Shown piece by piece: positions 59,826 to 64,000 of a stretch of 64,000 nucleotides of DNA. Below the pieces are notes generated by a model. That model saw only the letters and a program-made list of their open reading frames with translations, made no database searches and had not been told where the DNA came from. The DNA lies in assembly GCF_030317035.1 (NCBI RefSeq), contig NZ_JASZYK010000001.1:1-64000 (forward strand). Reading direction: 5' to 3'. Within the stretch, counting starts at the first letter, position 1; each line of letters starts with the position of its first letter. The translations under genes and the position numbers were made by a program. The DNA is from Variovorax sp. J22G73 (GTDB lineage: Bacteria; Pseudomonadota; Gammaproteobacteria; Burkholderiales; Burkholderiaceae_C).

Positions 59826-60785
59826 TCAGTCCAGCTCCAGCTTGCGCCCGTACACGCTCACGCTCGCCGTCTTCAACGCCTTCATCATCACCTTCGCCGC
59901 CGGCGACAGCAGCCGGTCCGTGCGCGTGATGATGCCGAAGGCGTCCATGTGGCAGGGCATGTCCAGCGGCAGCAGCGACACGATGCCGTGCGATGCGTAG
60001 TAGCGCGCCACGTCGGTCGCCAGCACGGCCACCATGTCGCTCTGCTGCAGCATGCGCGTGATGAAGAGCAGGGCCGAACTCTCGATGGTGTTGGTCGGCG
60101 GCGCCAACCCTTCTTCCTGGAACATCAGCTCGAAGCGGTGGCGCAGCACGCTGCCCGCGGGCGGCACGATCCAGCCGGCGCTCACCACGTCGCGCAGGGT
60201 GAGCCCGCTCACGCCCAGCAGCGGATGGCCGGGGCGCACCAGCGCGCACACGGGCTCCTCGGTGAGCGCCTCGTAGCGCAGCTGCGACTTGTCGTGCTCG
60301 GCGAACAGCCGCGCCACCAGGATGTCGAGCTTGCCCTGCTCGAGCCGCTCGATGAGCACGGGGCTGGTCTCTATCTCCAGCGACACGCGCAGGTCGGGCT
60401 GTTCGCGCTTGACCATGGCCACGGCCGGCGGCATCAGCGTGAGGCCGGGCGCGGTGATGGCGCCCACGCTCACATGGCCGAAGCGCCCGGCCTTCAGCGC
60501 GGTGAGCTCGTCGTGCGCCTGGTTGAGGCTGGCGAGCGCCACGCGGGCGTGGCGGATCATGGTCTCGCCGTACCAGGTGGGGCGCATGCCGCGCGGCAGG
60601 CGCTCGAACAGCGGCACCTCCAGCACGTCTTCCAGGTCCTTCAGCAGCTTGGAGGCCGCGGGCTGGGTCATGTTGAGCACCTGGGCGGCGCGGTGGATGT
60701 TGCCTTCCTCGGCGAGCGCCACCAGCAGGAGCAGTTGCCGGGTCTTCAGCCGGGCGCGGATGAACCAGTGGTTGTAGTTGGTCAT
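59826..60785 (-). CDS. gbpR: LysR-family regulator, GbpR-like
   Basis: A 319-residue LysR protein starting MTNYNHWFIRARLKTRQLLLLVALAEEGNIHRAAQVLNMTQPAASKLLKDLEDVL, the N-terminus of GbpR/galactose-binding-protein regulators that control ChvE-type sugar uptake in Agrobacterium and relatives. The effector domain includes GHVSVGAITAPGLTLMPPAVA and VLRHRFELMFQEEGL. ATG 60785 fits the subgroup. It is divergent from the aldehyde dehydrogenase-ytfQ-chvE operon, and both of the region's divergent gaps carry the same 19-base motif. Confidence 0.88.
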   Translation of the reverse strand: MTNYNHWFIRARLKTRQLLLLVALAEEGNIHRAAQVLNMTQPAASKLLKDLEDVLEVPLFERLPRGMRPTWYGETMIRHARVALASLNQAHDELTALKAGRFGHVSVGAITAPGLTLMPPAVAMVKREQPDLRVSLEIETSPVLIERLEQGKLDILVARLFAEHDKSQLRYEALTEEPVCALVRPGHPLLGVSGLTLRDVVSAGWIVPPAGSVLRHRFELMFQEEGLAPPTNTIESSALLFITRMLQQSDMVAVLATDVARYYASHGIVSLLPLDMPCHMDAFGIITRTDRLLSPAAKVMMKALKTASVSVYGRKLELD

Positions 60786-60827
60786 TTCTGTGGAAACCAA
60801 GGACTGACCGGGTTTTCCAGAATCCGG

Positions 60828-60873
60828 CGATTGATATGCATTTTGCGTAAAAAACGATTGGATCGATATCAAT
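60828..60873. promoter_or_regulatory. GbpR-type operator and promoter for the sugar operon
   Basis: CGATTGATATGCATTTTGC (60828-60846) nearly duplicates 58919-58937. Its ATTGATAT (60830-60837) is mirrored by ATATCAAT (60866-60873). TTGCGT (60843-60848) and TATCAA (60867-60872), 18 bases apart, can act as -35 and -10 for the aldehyde dehydrogenase operon, overlapping the LysR sites. It is a strong candidate for sugar-responsive control. Confidence 0.65.
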
Positions 60874-60928
60874 TCTGTTCCTAGACTGGCCGCACATCCA
60901 GAACAACAGAGACAAGGTCCACGCCACG

Positions 60929-62383
60929 GTGATTCACGGCGAGATCCATCAGAACGTGCGGCAGTACATCAACGGCCGCTGGGAAACCAGCGCGACCACG
61001 GGGATGAGCGCCAACCCCTCGGACACCACCGAAGTGGTGGCCGAGTACGCACGTGCGGACCGCCGCCAGGCCGAACTCGCCATTCGCGCGGCCACCGAGG
61101 CCTTTCCCCACTGGAGCCACAGCACGCCGCAGCGCCGCGCCGACGTGCTCGACCGCATCGGCGCCGAGCTGCTCGCCCGCAAGGACGACCTGGGCCTGCT
61201 GCTGGCGCGCGAGGAGGGCAAGACGCTGCCCGAGGCGGTGGCCGAGGTGGCGCGTGCGGGCCAGGTCTTCAAGTTTTTCGCGGGTGAAGCCCTGCGCGGG
61301 GGCGGCGGCGAGAACGTGGCCTCGGTGCGCGCGGGCGTGCAGGTCGATGTCACGCGCGAGCCGGTGGGCGTGGTCGGGCTCATCACGCCGTGGAACTCGC
61401 CCTTCGTCATTCCGGCCTGGAAGATCGCGCCCGCGCTGGCGCACGGCAACAGCGTGGTGTTCAAGCCCGCGGAACTGGTGCCGGCCTGCGGCTGGGCGCT
61501 GGCCGAGATCATCAGCCGCGCGGCCTTGCCGGCCGGCGCCTTCAACCTCGTGATGGGCAGCGGCCGCGAAGTGGGGCAGGCGCTGGTCGACAGCCCGCTG
61601 GTCGATGCGCTGAGCTTCACCGGCTCGGCCGCCAACGGCGAGCGCGTGCTGCAGGCGGCGGCCACGCGGCGCGCCAAGGTGCAGCTGGAAACCGGCGGCA
61701 AGAACGCGCTGGTGGTGCTGGCCGATGCCGACCTCGACCGCGCGGTCGACTGCGCGGTGCAGGGCGCGTATTTTTCCGCGGGCCAGCGCTGCACGGCGTC
61801 GAGCCGGCTGATCGTGGAGGCGCCGGTGCACGACGCCTTCGTCGCGAAGCTGCGCCAGCGCCTGAAAGACCTGAAGATCGGCCACGCGCTGGAGCGCGGC
61901 GTCGACATCGGCCCGGTGGCCGACGAGGAGCGCCTGGCGCAGAACCTGGCCTGGGTGGGCATTGCGCGCGAAGAGGGCGCCGAGCACGTGTGGGGCGGCG
62001 AGGCGCTGCAGCGCGCCACCGCCGGCCACTACATGAGCCCCGCGCTGTTCCTGGCCAGGCCCGCGCACCGCATCGCGCGCGAGGAAATCTTCGGGCCGCT
62101 GGCCTGCGTGCTGCGCGCCGCCGACTACGACGAGGCGCTGGCCCTGTGCAACGACACGCCCTTCGGCCTGTGCGCGGGCATCTGCACCAACTCGCTGAAG
62201 CACGCCATGCATTTCAGGCGCCATGCCGTGGTCGGCATGACGATGGTCAATCTGCCGACCGCGGGGGTGGACTTTCACGTGCCCTTCGGCGGCCGCAAGG
62301 GGTCGGGCTACGGGCCGCGCGAACAAGGGCGCCACGCCGCGGAGTTCTACACGACGGTGAAGACCGGCTACATGCTGGCCTGA
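60929..62383 (+). CDS. NAD(P)-dependent aldehyde dehydrogenase (semialdehyde type)
   Basis: A 484-residue aldehyde dehydrogenase with GTG start. Catalytic C288 (SAGQRCTAS), general base E254 (ETGGKNA), N in TPWNSPFVIP, and the C-terminal VPFGGRKGSGYGPREQG. It is most like the alpha-ketoglutaric semialdehyde dehydrogenases that end oxidative (Weimberg-type) pentose pathways. The neighbouring mutarotase, lactonase and SDR support that, but the sugar-acid dehydratase is not in the window. It leads the ytfQ-chvE operon. Confidence 0.9.
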   Translation: MIHGEIHQNVRQYINGRWETSATTGMSANPSDTTEVVAEYARADRRQAELAIRAATEAFPHWSHSTPQRRADVLDRIGAELLARKDDLGLLLAREEGKTLPEAVAEVARAGQVFKFFAGEALRGGGGENVASVRAGVQVDVTREPVGVVGLITPWNSPFVIPAWKIAPALAHGNSVVFKPAELVPACGWALAEIISRAALPAGAFNLVMGSGREVGQALVDSPLVDALSFTGSAANGERVLQAAATRRAKVQLETGGKNALVVLADADLDRAVDCAVQGAYFSAGQRCTASSRLIVEAPVHDAFVAKLRQRLKDLKIGHALERGVDIGPVADEERLAQNLAWVGIAREEGAEHVWGGEALQRATAGHYMSPALFLARPAHRIAREEIFGPLACVLRAADYDEALALCNDTPFGLCAGICTNSLKHAMHFRRHAVVGMTMVNLPTAGVDFHVPFGGRKGSGYGPREQGRHAAEFYTTVKTGYMLA

Positions 62384-62455
62384 CCGGACGGGGTTTCGTT
62401 CACCACACCAACAGCCAACAGCAAAGTCCTCGAGACATCAAGAAGGAGACATCCC

Positions 62456-63421
62456 ATGACCATGAATCGCCGCACCCTGAACACCGCGCTCGCCGCCGCA
62501 GCCCTGGGCAGCATGCTGCCCGTGTCCGTCTTCGCGCAGAAGAAGCTCGTGCTGGGCTTCGCGCAGGTGGGCGCCGAGAGCGAATGGCGCACCGCCAACA
62601 CCGAGTCGATCAAGTCGTCCGCGAAGGACGCCGGCATCGAGCTGAAGTTCTCCGACGCGCAGCAGAAGCAGGAAAACCAGATCAAGGCCATTCGCTCGTA
62701 CATCGCGCAGAAGGTGGACGTGATCGCGTTCTCGCCGGTGGTCGAGTCGGGCTGGGAAACCGTGCTGCGCGAGGCCAAGGCCGCGAAGATCCCGGTGGTG
62801 CTGACCGACCGTTCCGTCAACACCAAGGACGACACGCTCTACGTGACCTTCATGGGCTCCGACTTCATCGAAGAGGGCCGCAAGGCCGGCCGCTGGCTGG
62901 TGGAGAAGATGAAGGACCAGAAGGGCGACGTGAACATCGTCGAGCTGCAGGGCACCGTGGGCTCGGCGCCGGCCATCGACCGCAAGAAGGGCTTCGAGGA
63001 AATCATCAAGGCCGACCCCAAGTTCAAGATCATCCGTTCGCAGACCGGCGATTTCACGCGCGCCAAGGGCAAGGAGGTGATGGAAGCCTTCCTGAAGGCC
63101 GACGGCAAGAAGATCAACGTGCTCTACGCGCACAACGACGACATGGCCATCGGCGCGATCCAGGCCATCGAGGAAGCGGGCCTGAAGCCGGCCAAGGACA
63201 TCACCATCATCTCCATCGATGGGGTGAAGGGCGCCTTCGAGGCCATGATCGCCGGCAAGCTGAACGTGTCGGTCGAATGCAGCCCGCTGCTCGGGCCGCA
63301 GCTGATGCAGGCGGTGAAGGACATCAAGGACGGCAAGACGCTGCCCAAGCGCATCGTGACCGTGGAAAGCATCTTCCCGATGGAAGTGGCGGCCAAAGAG
63401 TTTCCGAACCGCAAGTACTGA
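62456..63421 (+). CDS. YtfQ-like sugar ABC transporter substrate-binding protein
   Basis: A 321-residue periplasmic sugar-binding protein of the YtfQ (galactofuranose) group: LVLGFAQVGAESEWRTANTESIKSSAKDAGIELKFSDAQQKQENQIKAIRSYIAQKVDVIAFSPVVE, with NVLYAHNDDMAIGAIQAIEEAG and IISIDG as ligand-contacting loops. A signal peptide ends in VFAQ. It follows the aldehyde dehydrogenase by 72 bases. A second binding protein, ChvE, follows, so two sugar specificities may share one cluster. Confidence 0.9.
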   Translation: MTMNRRTLNTALAAAALGSMLPVSVFAQKKLVLGFAQVGAESEWRTANTESIKSSAKDAGIELKFSDAQQKQENQIKAIRSYIAQKVDVIAFSPVVESGWETVLREAKAAKIPVVLTDRSVNTKDDTLYVTFMGSDFIEEGRKAGRWLVEKMKDQKGDVNIVELQGTVGSAPAIDRKKGFEEIIKADPKFKIIRSQTGDFTRAKGKEVMEAFLKADGKKINVLYAHNDDMAIGAIQAIEEAGLKPAKDITIISIDGVKGAFEAMIAGKLNVSVECSPLLGPQLMQAVKDIKDGKTLPKRIVTVESIFPMEVAAKEFPNRKY

Positions 63422-63433
63422 GGAAGCACGGAC

Positions 63434-64000
63434 ATGAAACGCCACTTTCTCAAGGCCACGCTCGCGGGCGTGGCGCTGGCCGTCGTCGGCTTCACGCCGA
63501 TGGCCAACGCCCAGGACAAGGGCCTGATCGCCATCTCGATGCCCACCAAGTCGTCGGCGCGCTGGATCGCCGACGGCGCCAACATGCAGAAGTACTTCAA
63601 GGACAAGGGCTACAAGACCGACCTGCAGTACGCGGACGACGACATTCCCAACCAGCTCGCGCAGATCGAGAACATGGTGACCAAGGGCTCGAAGGTGCTG
63701 GTCATCGCGGCCATCGACGGCACCACCTTGTCCGACGTGCTGCAGAAGGCCGCCGACAAGGGCGTGAAGGTGATCGCGTACGACCGGCTCATCAAGGGCT
63801 CGAAGAACGTCGACTACTACGCCACCTTCGACAACTTCCAGGTGGGCGTGCTGCAGGCGCAGTCGATAGAGAAGGCGCTCGACCTGAAGGGCGGCAAGGG
63901 GCCGTTCAACATCGAGCTGTTCGGCGGCTCGCCCGACGACAACAACGCCTTCTTCTTCTACAACGGCGCGCTCTCGGTGCTCAAGCCCTACATCGACAGC
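63434..64000 (+). CDS. chvE: Multiple sugar-binding periplasmic protein ChvE (5' part, truncated by the window)
   Basis: The first 189 codons of ChvE, the receptor for glucose, galactose, arabinose and related sugars that also triggers virulence or chemotaxis signalling in Agrobacterium. A signal peptide ends in ANAQ. The family core is present: [72 protein letters not shown] and [26 protein letters not shown]. It starts 12 bases after the YtfQ-like gene; the transporter ATPase and permease (gguAB) probably lie beyond the window. Confidence 0.92.
   Translation, partial: MKRHFLKATLAGVALAVVGFTPMANAQDKGLIAISMPTKSSARWIADGANMQKYFKDKGYKTDLQYADDDIPNQLAQIENMVTKGSKVLVIAAIDGTTLSDVLQKAADKGVKVIAYDRLIKGSKNVDYYATFDNFQVGVLQAQSIEKALDLKGGKGPFNIELFGGSPDDNNAFFFYNGALSVLKPYIDS

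Overview
The window is GC-rich, densely coded bacterial DNA (57 protein genes, no rRNA, tRNA, insertion sequence, prophage or CRISPR array seen). Family-level resemblance points to a betaproteobacterium of the Comamonadaceae, most likely Variovorax or a close relative. The clues are the ChvE/GbpR-type sugar locus, DUF2917 proteins, a PaoABC set, a PutA of this size and the dispersed palindromic repeats. The genus is inferred, because no marker RNA is present.

Layout. 1-311 holds palindromic intergenic repeats. 312-4175 is a TauD-like dioxygenase with a complete SsuABC/TauABC-type importer. 4210-8740 carries a DUF5329 protein, HisN-type phosphatase, DUF2905 protein, ROK kinase, TM2-TPR fusion and DUF1877 protein. 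8792-10749 is a MocR-type regulator divergent from a DUF2917-like gene. 10834-14968 is a translationally coupled otsB / GH15 / otsA operon. 15178-18654 has cca, ompW, a GST and an MgtC-family gene. 18692-21361 is slt divergent from 5-formyl-THF cyclo-ligase. 21388-24249 has a LysR/DUF2917 pair and a BLUF photoreceptor divergent from a Crp/Fnr regulator. 24292-29170 is a DUF6279 lipoprotein, glmU, an Lrp-type regulator and glmS, so both ends of UDP-GlcNAc synthesis lie close together. 29185-34638 is LysR, DoxX and paoABC (a molybdenum aldehyde oxidoreductase). 34745-38659 is a pseudo-receiver, an OmpR-type regulator and a CHASE2 histidine kinase. 38648-46235 has a secreted Ig-like protein with a decayed metalloprotease motif, an AhpD-like protein, putA and a secreted hydrolase. 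46314-50707 has XRE-cupin plus GNAT genes and an EamA transporter plus old yellow enzyme pair under a divergent LysR.

50892-56733 is the most unusual locus. One 1629-residue protein joins an alpha-helical toroid-like region, a CapA-type (poly-gamma-glutamate) metallophosphatase-like domain, a beta-sandwich-like segment and a complete MurF-like amide ligase. A secreted alpha/beta hydrolase gene follows 10 bases later. Together they look like a compact, undescribed polymer or cell-envelope amide-ligation system.

56811-64000 is a monosaccharide uptake and oxidation region: aldose 1-epimerase, SMP-30 lactonase, SDR dehydrogenase, a GbpR-like LysR, a semialdehyde-type dehydrogenase, a YtfQ-like binding protein and ChvE, the last cut by the window edge. 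Two of its divergent intergenic regions share an almost identical 19-base AT-rich motif, probably the regulator's binding site.

Other points of interest: three copies of a paired-hairpin repeat, one translated into the N-terminus of an ABC ATPase and one carrying the next gene's Shine-Dalgarno on a hairpin arm; two tandem five-codon mini-ORFs chained by ATGA overlaps into the mgtC-family start; an operator-like palindrome over the start of an apparently leaderless XRE gene; and several enzymes with altered key residues (CCA enzyme HD domain, ROK kinase, BLUF domain).
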